Of a stretch of 58,654 bases of DNA, positions 50,784 to 58,592 are shown one piece after another. Below the pieces are notes generated by a model that ran no database searches, had not been told where the DNA came from, and was given only the letters and a program-made list of their open reading frames with translations. Position numbers and translations under genes: made by a program. Source of the DNA: an uncultured Clostridia bacterium (lineage in GTDB: Bacteria > Bacillota > Clostridia > Christensenellales > Aristaeellaceae); contig CAKURR010000014.1 in the NCBI GenBank assembly GCA_934675735.1, positions 1 through 58,654 on the forward strand, written 5' to 3'. Numbering within the stretch: the stretch's first letter is position 1; each line of letters starts with the position of its first letter.

Positions 50784-50939
50784 TCAGACGGGATTGGAAA
50801 CGGTCAGCTTCGCGCGGCCGCGGGCGCGGCGGCGGGCAAGAACCTTGCGGCCGTTCTTGGTGGACATACGGGAACGGAAGCCATGCACCTTCGCGCGCTG
50901 GCGCTTCTTGGGCTGATAAGTTCTGACAGACGATGCCAT
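50784..50939 (-). CDS. rpmH: 50S ribosomal protein L34
   Basis: A 51-residue protein: MASSVRTYQPKKRQRAKVHG, followed by FRSRMSTKNGRKVLARRRA and the RAKLTV end. It is canonical L34 with a four-residue N-terminal extension. The start follows AGGAGTGTGTAAC, with ATG at 50937-50939. It is first in the rpmH-rnpA-yidD-yidC-jag cluster. Confidence 0.97.
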   Translation of the reverse strand: MASSVRTYQPKKRQRAKVHGFRSRMSTKNGRKVLARRRARGRAKLTVSNPV

Positions 50940-51028
50940 TGTTACACACTCCTATCATCAAGTGAATTTGAACAAATGTAGAATCGCGCCGCGGCAGGCG
51001 GCACGTTGTTCCATGCGAAAGCGATTAT

Positions 51029-51058
51029 AGTATACTTCACCCGCCGCGTTGAAGTCAA
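51029..51058 (-). promoter_or_regulatory. rpmH promoter
   Basis: On the minus strand TTGACT (51053-51058), 18 bases and TATACT (51029-51034), followed by a second TATAAT-like hexamer. The leader is about 85 bases. dnaA is not adjacent. Confidence 0.7.
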
Positions 51059-51176
51059 GAAGAATTTCCTGTAAAAAGCGGATAAAACCATATTTTCCGC
51101 GAAATTCGGCTTCATCGGGCGTCAGACGCGGAAAAAGGCGGAACATCCCGCCTTCTTCCGATTTCCGCCCGAACAA

Positions 51177-52325
51177 TCAGGCTTTTCGTTTGTGACCCAG
51201 CAGCGCAAATGCCGCCGTGCAGAGCGCGCAAATCACCAGCAGGCGCAGCGGCCTTGCGTCGTCCCCCGTCTTGGGCAGGTTCGACGTATCCGGCTTCGGG
51301 CTGACCCGAATTTCCGCCGTCATCACCCGGCCGTCGTATGCGCCGCCCTGAAGCGCGACGGAAACCGTATGGTTTCCGGTGCCGATCCGATTGAGATAAT
51401 CCCTGTGAATCGTCAGCAGGATGGAGCCGTTCTCCACGTCGTAATCCGCGCTGTCAAGCGGACTGCCGTCCACGGATACGGATTTGAAATTCCCCGCGTC
51501 GAACCCGGAAATGCCTTCGCCGATATGCAGAATCAGGTTCTCCTGCGCCATATTTTCCATATAGGCCGCGCTTCCGCGCATCCGGATTTCCGGATCGGGC
51601 GCCGGGGTCGGCGCAGGCGTGGCTGTCGGCGCAGCCGTCGGGGTGGCCGTCGGCGTCGCCGTCGGGGTTGGCGTCGGGGTTGGCGTCGGGGTTGGCGTCG
51701 GCGTCGCTGTCGGCGTCGCCGTCGGTGTGGCCGTCGGAGTCGCTGTCGGGGTTGCTGTCGGTGTGGCTGTCGGCGTTGCCGTCGGGGTTGCTGTCGGCGT
51801 CGCCGTCGGAGTTGCCGTCGGTGTCGGCGTAGGAGCCACGATCGTGAAGCTGGTATTGTCACTCTCGTTTATTTTTAAAGATTGAGAACCTTCGCCGCCT
51901 CCGCGCACTGGATAACGCACGCTTCCTGTCACACCCGTCACCCGGTAACGCCCCGACTCCAACGTATAGGGAATCAGAATGCCCAGCTGATGCTCTATCA
52001 TATTTCCCTGCTCATCAAACCGCGCATACGAAATTGCAGGGTCCTGATCGATCGTTGGATTGGTCACCACCGTCGGTTCGTTGGTATCCTCGTTCGTGAT
52101 TGTGAACGAAACGTTGCTCAGCGATACATCGTCTATGGTCATAGTCGGCAACGGCGGATTTCCCATGTTCATCGCAAACAAAATCCGCAGCTGCCCGCTC
52201 TCGGGGCCCGGCTGCCCCGGCTCCACGCCGACGATGCTCAAATCCCCCCGCACACAGCCCGACAGCAGAAGCAAGGCCCCCAGCAGGAGGAGCGCAAGCG
52301 CCGCCCGTTTTCCTCTATTCCTCAT
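51177..52325 (-). CDS. Surface lipoprotein with PT-repeat stalk and LPKTG sortase signal
   Basis: A 382-residue protein. The signal peptide ends in a lipobox (LLLLSGC, cysteine at about residue 23). An N-terminal beta-rich domain (25-165) follows. Then comes a stalk of TPTA tetrapeptides with a TPTP core (about 70 residues). A second domain (240-350) holds IRMRGSAAYMENMAQENLILHIGEG. The end is LPKTGD, a hydrophobic helix and HKRKA, a complete sortase-sorting signal. Having both a lipid anchor and a wall-sorting signal in one chain is unusual. The longer frame starting at 52397 lacks a ribosome site before the signal peptide. Confidence 0.82.
   Translation of the reverse strand: MRNRGKRAALALLLLGALLLLSGCVRGDLSIVGVEPGQPGPESGQLRILFAMNMGNPPLPTMTIDDVSLSNVSFTITNEDTNEPTVVTNPTIDQDPAISYARFDEQGNMIEHQLGILIPYTLESGRYRVTGVTGSVRYPVRGGGEGSQSLKINESDNTSFTIVAPTPTPTATPTATPTATPTATPTATPTATPTATPTATPTATPTATPTPTPTPTPTPTPTATPTATPTAAPTATPAPTPAPDPEIRMRGSAAYMENMAQENLILHIGEGISGFDAGNFKSVSVDGSPLDSADYDVENGSILLTIHRDYLNRIGTGNHTVSVALQGGAYDGRVMTAEIRVSPKPDTSNLPKTGDDARPLRLLVICALCTAAFALLGHKRKA
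51620..51835 (-). repeat. 12-bp tandem repeat encoding the PT stalk
   Basis: About eighteen copies of a 12-bp unit coding for Thr-Pro-Thr-Ala, with a middle part of 6-bp Thr-Pro units. Third-codon-position variation is visible, so it is not a perfect satellite. Copy number is likely to vary between strains. Confidence 0.85.
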
Positions 52326-52368
52326 GGCCTGACGTCCCTTCTTCGTTATAACAATATTTATCATATTC

Positions 52369-52397
52369 ATTATAGCGGCCCATGACGCCGATGCCAA
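52369..52397 (-). promoter_or_regulatory. Promoter of the surface lipoprotein gene
   Basis: On the minus strand TTGGCA (52392-52397), 17 bases and TATAAT (52369-52374). Confidence 0.6.
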
Positions 52398-52447
52398 TCC
52401 AATTTCTGTTCATTTTTCTTTGCGGCCCGTTTTCGCTTTCCCCTGTC

Positions 52448-52477
52448 TTGACTTTATCCCGCCAAACAGCGTATAAT
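52448..52477 (+). promoter_or_regulatory. pfkA promoter
   Basis: TTGACT (52448-52453), 18 bases and TATAAT (52472-52477), about 95 bases before the pfkA start. Confidence 0.75.
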
Positions 52478-52579
52478 AAGGCCAAATTGGGGTTTTGCCA
52501 TCGGGTTTCGCTGGCATGCCTTGCCGATTTCCGCGCGTGCGCGCGCTTTTCATCCATATTATAAGGAGGCGTATTCTTT

Positions 52580-53629
52580 ATGCGTCGTATCGGTGTTTTG
52601 ACTTCCGGCGGAGATTCCCCGGGCATGAACGCCGCCGTCATGGCGGTTGCCAAATCCGCGCGCTACTACGGCATGTCCCTCATCGGCATCAAGCGCGGCT
52701 ACAACGGCACGCTCTGCAAGAGCCACCATATTGAGGATGACATGGTCGAGCTGGATCTGGATACCATTCTGGATATCGCCGACCAGCCGGGCACGTATCT
52801 GCGCACCGCGCGGTGCCTGGACTTCCTGCGTCCCGAAATGCGCGTGCACGCGGCCAACAACATCCGCGAAATGGGCATCGAGGGCATCGTCGTCATCGGC
52901 GGCGACGGCTCGTATCACGGCGCAATGGGCCTGTGCGAGCTGGGCATCCCCTGCGTGGGCATCCCCGGCACCATCGACAACGACCTGGCCTATACCGAAA
53001 TGACGCTGGGCTATGACACCGCCGTCAATTCCTGCATGGACGATATCCGCGCCATCCGCGCGACCAGCCGCTCCCACGACCGCCCGGGCGTGGTGGAGGT
53101 CATGGGCCGCCACTGCGGCGATATCGCGCTGAAAGCCGCCGCCGGTTCCGGCGCGGAAATCTGCCTCGTGCCGGAGGTGCCGTGGTCGATTCAGGAAGCC
53201 GCCGACCGTCTCTCCCGCCTTATCGACATGGGCAACCCGCGCGCAACCGTCGTCGTCGCCGAAGGCGCGTGGGATTCCATGCAGCCCGCCGACTGGCGGC
53301 GCTACCTCATCGAGTGCGGCGCGAAGGGCATCCATGAGGACGACCCCATCAACACCGAAAAGCTCGCCCTGTTGCTCAAGTATAAGTGCAAGTGCGAGGC
53401 GCGCCCGACCGTGCTCGGCTATACCCAGCGCGGCCGCACACCGTCCGCCTACGACAGCTGGTTCGCGTTTGAGGCGGGCAACCTCGCCGTCAACCTGCTG
53501 CGCAACGGCATCGGCAACCAGGTCATCGGCATTAAGGACGGCCGCGTGTATTACCTGCCCATCGTCGAGGCCCTCAAGCAGAAGCGCGAGTTTAACCTCT
53601 CGCTGTATAACATGATCAATTCGCTGTAA
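52580..53629 (+). CDS. pfkA: 6-phosphofructokinase
   Basis: A 349-residue glycolytic kinase making fructose 1,6-bisphosphate. Motifs are TSGGDSPGMNA (ATP-binding start), GGDGSYHGA, PGTIDND with the catalytic aspartate, MGRHCGDIAL and LGYTQRGRTPSAYD. A glycine follows GGD at the position that discriminates ATP from pyrophosphate enzymes (GGDGS), which fits ATP use. It is somewhat longer than the 320-residue bacterial norm at the C-terminus. AAGGAGG precedes the ATG. It is transcribed alone. Confidence 0.93.
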   Translation: MRRIGVLTSGGDSPGMNAAVMAVAKSARYYGMSLIGIKRGYNGTLCKSHHIEDDMVELDLDTILDIADQPGTYLRTARCLDFLRPEMRVHAANNIREMGIEGIVVIGGDGSYHGAMGLCELGIPCVGIPGTIDNDLAYTEMTLGYDTAVNSCMDDIRAIRATSRSHDRPGVVEVMGRHCGDIALKAAAGSGAEICLVPEVPWSIQEAADRLSRLIDMGNPRATVVVAEGAWDSMQPADWRRYLIECGAKGIHEDDPINTEKLALLLKYKCKCEARPTVLGYTQRGRTPSAYDSWFAFEAGNLAVNLLRNGIGNQVIGIKDGRVYYLPIVEALKQKREFNLSLYNMINSL

Positions 53630-53643
53630 TCTCAATTATTTAT

Positions 53644-53675
53644 GGGGCTGTTCATCCGCAACAGCCCTATTCTTA
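53644..53675 (+). terminator. Weak terminator after pfkA
   Basis: GGGCTGTT/AACAGCCC stem, seven-base loop, followed by TATTCTTAT rather than a clean T-run. Confidence 0.5.
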
Positions 53676-53787
53676 TCCAAGCGGCCTGAGGCCGCCTGCG
53701 CTTCCGCCGAAATCTGCAATTCCGAAGCCGCACGCGCACGGATGTTTTTGTCAAATTTCCCATGATTCCAAAAAAGGAGCCATCTCC

Positions 53788-55428
53788 ATGTTCGCCAAAA
53801 ACCAATGCTTTGAAATGACCTGCGAATCCTTCGGTCAGGACGCACAGGGCGTCTGCCGCCACGAGGGCATCGCCGTGTTCGTCCCCGGTCTGCTGCCCGG
53901 CGAACGCGCGCTGGTGCGCATCGTCAAGCCGGAAAAGCGCTATGCTTTTGGCCGCGTGGAAAAGCTGCTCGAGGCCGGCCCCGACCGCGCCGAGCCGTTC
54001 TGCCCGATTTATAAGCGCTGCGGCGGCTGCGTCTGCCAGCATATGACCTATGAAGCCTCCCTCGCCTTCAAGCGCCAACAGGTGCAGGATCTCCTCCGGC
54101 GCGTCGGCGGGCTTTCCCTCTCCGTGCCGCCTGTGCTGGGCATGGAGCGCCCCTTCGGCTACCGCAACAAGGGCGCATACCCCGTCGCACAGGTCGGCGG
54201 CGCGCCCGCGTGCGGCTTCTTCGCCCCGCGCAGCCACGACCTCGTGCCCCTGCCCGAAAACGGATGCGCCATTCAGGGCGAGGATTCCGCCAAGGCAACG
54301 CAGGCCGTGCTGACGTGGATGCGCCAAAACAACGTGCCCGCTTACGACGAGCTGACGGGCCGCGGCCTTGTCCGCCACGTCATGACCCGCTCGACCACCT
54401 CCGGCGAGCTGATGGTCGTCGTGGTCGTCACCCGTGCGGACATCCCGAAGGCCGACCGCCTGATCGAGCTGCTGCGCGCCGCCATTTCGGGCCTGTGCAG
54501 CGTCTGCCTGAGCATCAACAGCCGCCGCACCAACGTCATCCTCGGCACGGATATCCGCGTGCTCTGGGGCAAAGCCGCGATGGAGGACACGCTCTGCGGC
54601 CTGCGCTTCGCCGTGTCGCCGCTCTCCTTCTTTCAGGTCAACCCGACGCAGACCGAAAAGCTCTACGGCCTTGCGCTGGACTACGCCAACCTGACCGGAA
54701 ATGAAACCGTCGTGGATGCCTACTGCGGCGCAGGCACCATCTCCCTGCTGCTGGCGCAGAAGGCGAAGAAGGTCATCGGCATCGAAATCGTACCCGAAGC
54801 CATTCAAAACGCCAACGAAAACGCCGAGCGCAACCACATCGCCAACGCCGAGTTCCGCGTCGGCGCGACGGAAGAGCTACTGCCCCAACTGGTCGCCGAC
54901 GGTCTGCGTCCGGATGTCATCGTGCTCGACCCCCCGCGCAAGGGCTGCGACCCCGCCGTTTTGCAGGCCATCATCGCCGCCGCGCCCAAGCGCGTGGTCT
55001 ATGTCTCTTGCGGCGCACCGACCCTCGCCCGCGACGCCAAACTGCTCGCCGAAGGCGGATATACCGCCGAAAAGGTTCAGTGCGTCGATATGTTCTGCTG
55101 GACCGGGGCGGTGGAAACTGTCATGTGCTTTTCCAAGGAAACATATCCACATCGCTCTGTGAAGGTCGAATTCCCGCTTGAGGGACTGAATGTCGCTCAG
55201 CTTCAGGAGAGCGCGACCTATGAGCAGATCAAGGCGTATGTTCTCGAGCACAGCGGTCTCAAGGTTTCTCCCCTGTACATCGCACAGGTCAAGCAGAAAT
55301 ACGGGATCATCGAGCGGGAGTGCTACAACAAGCCCAGGAGCGAGGACGCAAAGCAGCCCCAGTGTCCGCCGGACAAGGAAGCTGCGATTGTCGAAGCGCT
55401 CAAATTCTACGGCCTGATTGCCCCTTGA
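53788..55428 (+). CDS. rlmD: 23S rRNA (uracil-5-)-methyltransferase RlmD-like, with extra C-terminal domain
   Basis: A 546-residue TrmA/RlmD family enzyme. A TRAM-like N-terminus is followed by an iron-sulfur motif CPIYKRCGGCVCQH (residues 72-85). The methyltransferase has VVDAYCGAGTISLLLAQ, IVLDPPRKGCDPAVLQAI and catalytic YVSCGAPTLARDAKLL. Normal proteins end near AVETVMCFSK. Here about 95 more residues follow (SVKVEFPLEGLNVAQL ... AAIVEALKFYGLIAP), a tail common on clostridial homologues. From about 55090 on, codon use is less GC-biased and matches the mobile region behind it. The ribosome site is AAAGGAG. Confidence 0.88.
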   Translation: MFAKNQCFEMTCESFGQDAQGVCRHEGIAVFVPGLLPGERALVRIVKPEKRYAFGRVEKLLEAGPDRAEPFCPIYKRCGGCVCQHMTYEASLAFKRQQVQDLLRRVGGLSLSVPPVLGMERPFGYRNKGAYPVAQVGGAPACGFFAPRSHDLVPLPENGCAIQGEDSAKATQAVLTWMRQNNVPAYDELTGRGLVRHVMTRSTTSGELMVVVVVTRADIPKADRLIELLRAAISGLCSVCLSINSRRTNVILGTDIRVLWGKAAMEDTLCGLRFAVSPLSFFQVNPTQTEKLYGLALDYANLTGNETVVDAYCGAGTISLLLAQKAKKVIGIEIVPEAIQNANENAERNHIANAEFRVGATEELLPQLVADGLRPDVIVLDPPRKGCDPAVLQAIIAAAPKRVVYVSCGAPTLARDAKLLAEGGYTAEKVQCVDMFCWTGAVETVMCFSKETYPHRSVKVEFPLEGLNVAQLQESATYEQIKAYVLEHSGLKVSPLYIAQVKQKYGIIERECYNKPRSEDAKQPQCPPDKEAAIVEALKFYGLIAP

Positions 55429-55453
55429 ATATTTCATTTCAGGAGGTATCCCT

Positions 55454-55852
55454 ATGAACCGCAACGGCACAAACGACCTTCCCCTACACATCCATGACGA
55501 CAACAACGGTCTAGATTACACCCTGCATGGTGACTACTATCTTCCGGACTTGAAGGCACCAGAAACTCCACCTCTTAACCGCTGGGGTCGCATGGCATTC
55601 GACACTTTGAGAAAGCAGCATTCTGGGCGATTCACTCGAATGCTGCTGGACGGTACACTGTACCCGTATTGTCACGATATCGGTCAGCAAGCGCAGGAAA
55701 GGTTCGATGTCCTTATGCAGGGCTATCAGCGCTGCTGGGGAATCGACGAAGCGCTGAAAAGCAGCGATCCGATGAAGTGGGTCGGAATGATGAATCTGGC
55801 GAGGGCGGAAGCAAAACACAACATCTTTGAGGAAATTCTTACTCTTTCCTGA
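55454..55852 (+). CDS. tnpV: TnpV-like transposon-encoded protein
   Basis: A 132-residue protein with the TnpV outline: DYTLHGDYYLPDLKAPETPPLNRWGRMAFDTLRKQHSGRFTRMLLDGTLYPY, then QAQERFDVLMQGYQRCWGIDEALKSSDPMKWVGMMN. TnpV is a small protein of unknown function on clostridial conjugative transposons and integrative elements. Start ATG 55454 follows AGGAGG; an upstream frame start at 55418 is inside rlmD. It marks the beginning of an AT-richer mobile region. Confidence 0.85.
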   Translation: MNRNGTNDLPLHIHDDNNGLDYTLHGDYYLPDLKAPETPPLNRWGRMAFDTLRKQHSGRFTRMLLDGTLYPYCHDIGQQAQERFDVLMQGYQRCWGIDEALKSSDPMKWVGMMNLARAEAKHNIFEEILTLS

Positions 55853-55865
55853 ACTGCACAAAAGG

Positions 55866-55905
55866 GGCACGATAGTCGTGTGACTGTCGTGCCTCTCTTC
55901 TTTTA
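55866..55905 (+). terminator. Terminator after tnpV
   Basis: GGCACGATAGTC/GACTGTCGTGCC stem (one mismatch, loop GTGT), followed by a T-rich stretch TCTCTTCTTTT. Confidence 0.75.
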
Positions 55906-55944
55906 TACTCATTTGCACCGCTATTCATCCATCCAAATATGTGT

Positions 55945-56068
55945 TATAATCAATAAAGAAGACTCATGTACCACAGAGAATGTGTTTCTTCTGGAGAAAA
56001 CCCATCTGACACTTGAGCAAAGGGCACGAGCAGTTATTGATCTGAAGCCACAGCAGCCAGTCTTCTAG
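55945..56068 (+). other. AT-rich gap with a -10 box and a possible gene remnant
   Basis: TATAAT (55945-55950) has no clear -35. The frame up to 56068 reads ENVFLLEKTHLTLEQRARAVIDLKPQQPVF, plausible protein but with no start or ribosome site. It may be a decayed fragment of a mobile-element gene. Nothing else is seen before the start at 56111. Confidence 0.3.
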
Positions 56069-56110
56069 AAGATGCTTTGTGGTATAAAATATTCAATAGG
56101 AGTTGAGATC

Positions 56111-56227
56111 ATGAAGAATAGATGGCTTTCACAACACGCAAAGAGGATTTGGAAATGGCTTTCCGAACGGAAAGCCCAACGAATGACCAAAAAGCATAAT
56201 GCCATCTTCTGGAGTCTTACCCCCTAA
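56111..56227 (+). pseudogene. N-terminal piece of the YobI-like NTPase, out of frame
   Basis: AATAGGAGTTGAGATC precedes ATG 56111. The 38-residue frame ends AIFWSLTP and then TAA (56225-56227). YobI-like proteins typically read LTP directly followed by a D-rich start of the NTPase domain, and KDDLDLHIYEQ continues in the +1 frame. The join is a run of five C residues (56220-56224) before TAAAG. Four C residues would fuse both frames. Confidence 0.65.
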
Positions 56228-58592
56228 AGATGATCTTGACTTACATATTTATGAACAGGCAATTGATTACGCATTTGAGAAGGAAGATATACATAACATT
56301 GCGATTTCTGGTGCTTATGGTGCAGGAAAAAGCAGTATCATTGCTTCATACAAGAAAAAGCATCCACGACTTAAGTTTATGCACATTTCGCTTGCACATT
56401 ATCAGCCAATTGTAAATCACGGAGGAAACCCAAGTGTTGCAGAAAATGCGTTAGAATTGAAAATTCTCAATCAGCTTGTGCATCAAATCCCAGCAAGGAA
56501 GATCCCGCAAACTGGATTCCGCGTAAAGCACCCAATTACATTTTGGCGGACATTACTCTGGACTGTTAGCATTACAGGATTCAGCATAGCGCTGCTCTAT
56601 GTCTTCTTGTTTGCCAAATGGGTAAGTTTTGCGACTACACTTAATGATTCTCTTCCTGATTGTTTCACTCCTTTTATTGATATTTCAACACAGCCCTACG
56701 CTCGCATGCTTGCATTGGGGATCTGTGTTCTATTTTCTTGCTTTATCTTATATAAAATCATAAAAGTGCAGCGTCTTAAGAGTGTTTTGAAAAAAGTAAG
56801 TATCCAAGGAAATGAAATAGAACTAACCAATAGCGAAGTAGATTCGTTCTTTGATCGCTATCTGAATGAAGTGCGTTATCTCTTCGAAAATGTTGGTGCG
56901 GACGCTATTGTTTTCGAAGACATGGATCGTTTTAATATGGAAAGCATCTTCGAACGACTCCATGAAGTGAACACGCTCGTAAACCTTCAGAGAAAGAAAA
57001 AAACGCTACGCTTCATTTATCTGCTCAGGGATGATATATATACGACGAAAGATCGAACCAAATTCTTTGATTTTATTATTCCTGTTATTCCAGTTATTGA
57101 TGCTTCAAATTCTTACAATAAGCTGAAAGAAATGCTGGAAAAAGCCGACTTGATGAAAGACTTTGATGACTCGTTTTTGCAAGGTATATCATTATACATC
57201 GATGATATGCGTCTCCTACAAAATATCGTAAATGAATTCACCATATATTATGACGAATTGAAATCGACTGAACCCAACGCCAATAACATGCTGGCAATGA
57301 TTACTTATAAGAACTTATTCCCTAAAGATTTTAGCGACTTGCAGTTAGGACGCGGATATGTAGCCTCTTTGTTTGCAAACAAGCACCTGTTGATTGAGGA
57401 TCGTCAAAGCGAACTGAAGGCTCAAATAGAAGCGGCAGAAGACCATATCAAGCAGATAGATGAAGAAATCGCCAAAAACGAACAGGAATTAGACATAATA
57501 TACGGCAACTCGTATTACCTTTCCAGAGAAGAACAAGCAGAAAAAGCGTCAAGAAAACGGTTAGTTCGAGAAAGCAACGAGGGCCATGCGGATGAACTCA
57601 GAGATGAAGTTGCTCAAGCAAAAAAGTCTTTAGCTGAATTATCACAATCCAATCTTGGCGAATTACTTAACCGTGACAATATTGATCACTTTATGGTGCA
57701 GAGTAAACAGGCGCAAGAATTTGGTGATGTGCTAAAAAACGAGTACTTTGCGTTGCTGAAATACTTGATTCGTAACGGCTTTATCGGAGAGACGTATTCT
57801 GACTATATGACGTATTTCTACGATGGAAGTATTTCAGTAACAGACAAGACCTTCCTTCGCAGCATTACAGATCAAGAGGCAAAGGGATTTTCGCATCCTC
57901 TTAGGAATGTTGCTACTATTCTGAATCGAATGAGAGATATTGACTTTGATCAGATTGAATCACTGAATTTCGATTTGTTTACTCATATGCTGCAACGAGG
58001 AAATGCGAATTTGCCGCGCTACATTGCCATGATGCAAAGAAACGAGTCGTCCGATTTTGTGATTGAATACTATGGGAAAAAACATGCTATACCTGAACTA
58101 ATTCAGAATCTAAGCAAATATTGGCCGGACTTTTTTTGTCAATCACTAGCAAATAGGTGGTTCGACCAAGAATCTCAAAAAGAATACTCTGTAAATGCAT
58201 TGCTGTATCTTGACACAGAAGAATTGCAGGCAATAAATCTAGACGGGTGTTTGACAGAATATATTTCGCAAATGCCCAACTATCTTTGCATCGATAATCC
58301 ATCTGTTGAAAAACTGATTATTTCCTTTGAAGCATTAAGAGTTGTATTTGATACCATTGATGAAGAACATGCGGATCCTGCGCTGCTGAATGCCATCTAC
58401 AAAAAGAATTTGTATGTGCTCAATGCAGATAACATTATTGTTATGTTGCACACTCAATACAACATTCATGATGAGGAAAGCATCATGCACCGTAATTACA
58501 CAATAATAATGTCTCAACCAGATACGCCAATATCCAGCTATGTTTTGACTCATGTCGAAGATTACATGCAAACATACTTAGGGAACCTCTGA
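56199..58592 (+). CDS. YobI-like transmembrane P-loop NTPase (probable defence gene), frameshifted start, possibly truncated
   Basis: A 797-residue protein as read from ATG 56199. Walker A is ISGAYGAGKSS (residues 36-46). Two membrane helices lie at about 115-140 and 166-188, then Walker B AIVFEDMDRF (235-244) and an arginine-rich LIYLLRDDIY-like sensor. A coiled coil (about 420-500) and a long helical C-terminus follow. YobI-type and KAP-like membrane NTPases are linked to anti-phage defence and sit on mobile islands. ATG 56199 has no ribosome site; the real start is at 56111 in another frame. YobI relatives are usually longer (about 1,200 residues), and here the frame stops at the inverted-repeat sequence at 58576, so the 3' part may be missing. 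AT-rich composition contrasts with the rest of the window. Confidence 0.72.
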   Translation: MPSSGVLPPKDDLDLHIYEQAIDYAFEKEDIHNIAISGAYGAGKSSIIASYKKKHPRLKFMHISLAHYQPIVNHGGNPSVAENALELKILNQLVHQIPARKIPQTGFRVKHPITFWRTLLWTVSITGFSIALLYVFLFAKWVSFATTLNDSLPDCFTPFIDISTQPYARMLALGICVLFSCFILYKIIKVQRLKSVLKKVSIQGNEIELTNSEVDSFFDRYLNEVRYLFENVGADAIVFEDMDRFNMESIFERLHEVNTLVNLQRKKKTLRFIYLLRDDIYTTKDRTKFFDFIIPVIPVIDASNSYNKLKEMLEKADLMKDFDDSFLQGISLYIDDMRLLQNIVNEFTIYYDELKSTEPNANNMLAMITYKNLFPKDFSDLQLGRGYVASLFANKHLLIEDRQSELKAQIEAAEDHIKQIDEEIAKNEQELDIIYGNSYYLSREEQAEKASRKRLVRESNEGHADELRDEVAQAKKSLAELSQSNLGELLNRDNIDHFMVQSKQAQEFGDVLKNEYFALLKYLIRNGFIGETYSDYMTYFYDGSISVTDKTFLRSITDQEAKGFSHPLRNVATILNRMRDIDFDQIESLNFDLFTHMLQRGNANLPRYIAMMQRNESSDFVIEYYGKKHAIPELIQNLSKYWPDFFCQSLANRWFDQESQKEYSVNALLYLDTEELQAINLDGCLTEYISQMPNYLCIDNPSVEKLIISFEALRVVFDTIDEEHADPALLNAIYKKNLYVLNADNIIVMLHTQYNIHDEESIMHRNYTIIMSQPDTPISSYVLTHVEDYMQTYLGNL

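Noticed and set aside
51620..51835. Regular short repeats resembling a CRISPR or satellite
   Set aside because: The 12-bp period has no spacers, keeps the reading frame and encodes the Thr-Pro-Thr-Ala stalk of the surface protein.
55880..56068. Short frame ending LKPQQPVF as a real gene
   Set aside because: Its start lies in the tnpV terminator and no ribosome site is present; kept only as a possible remnant.
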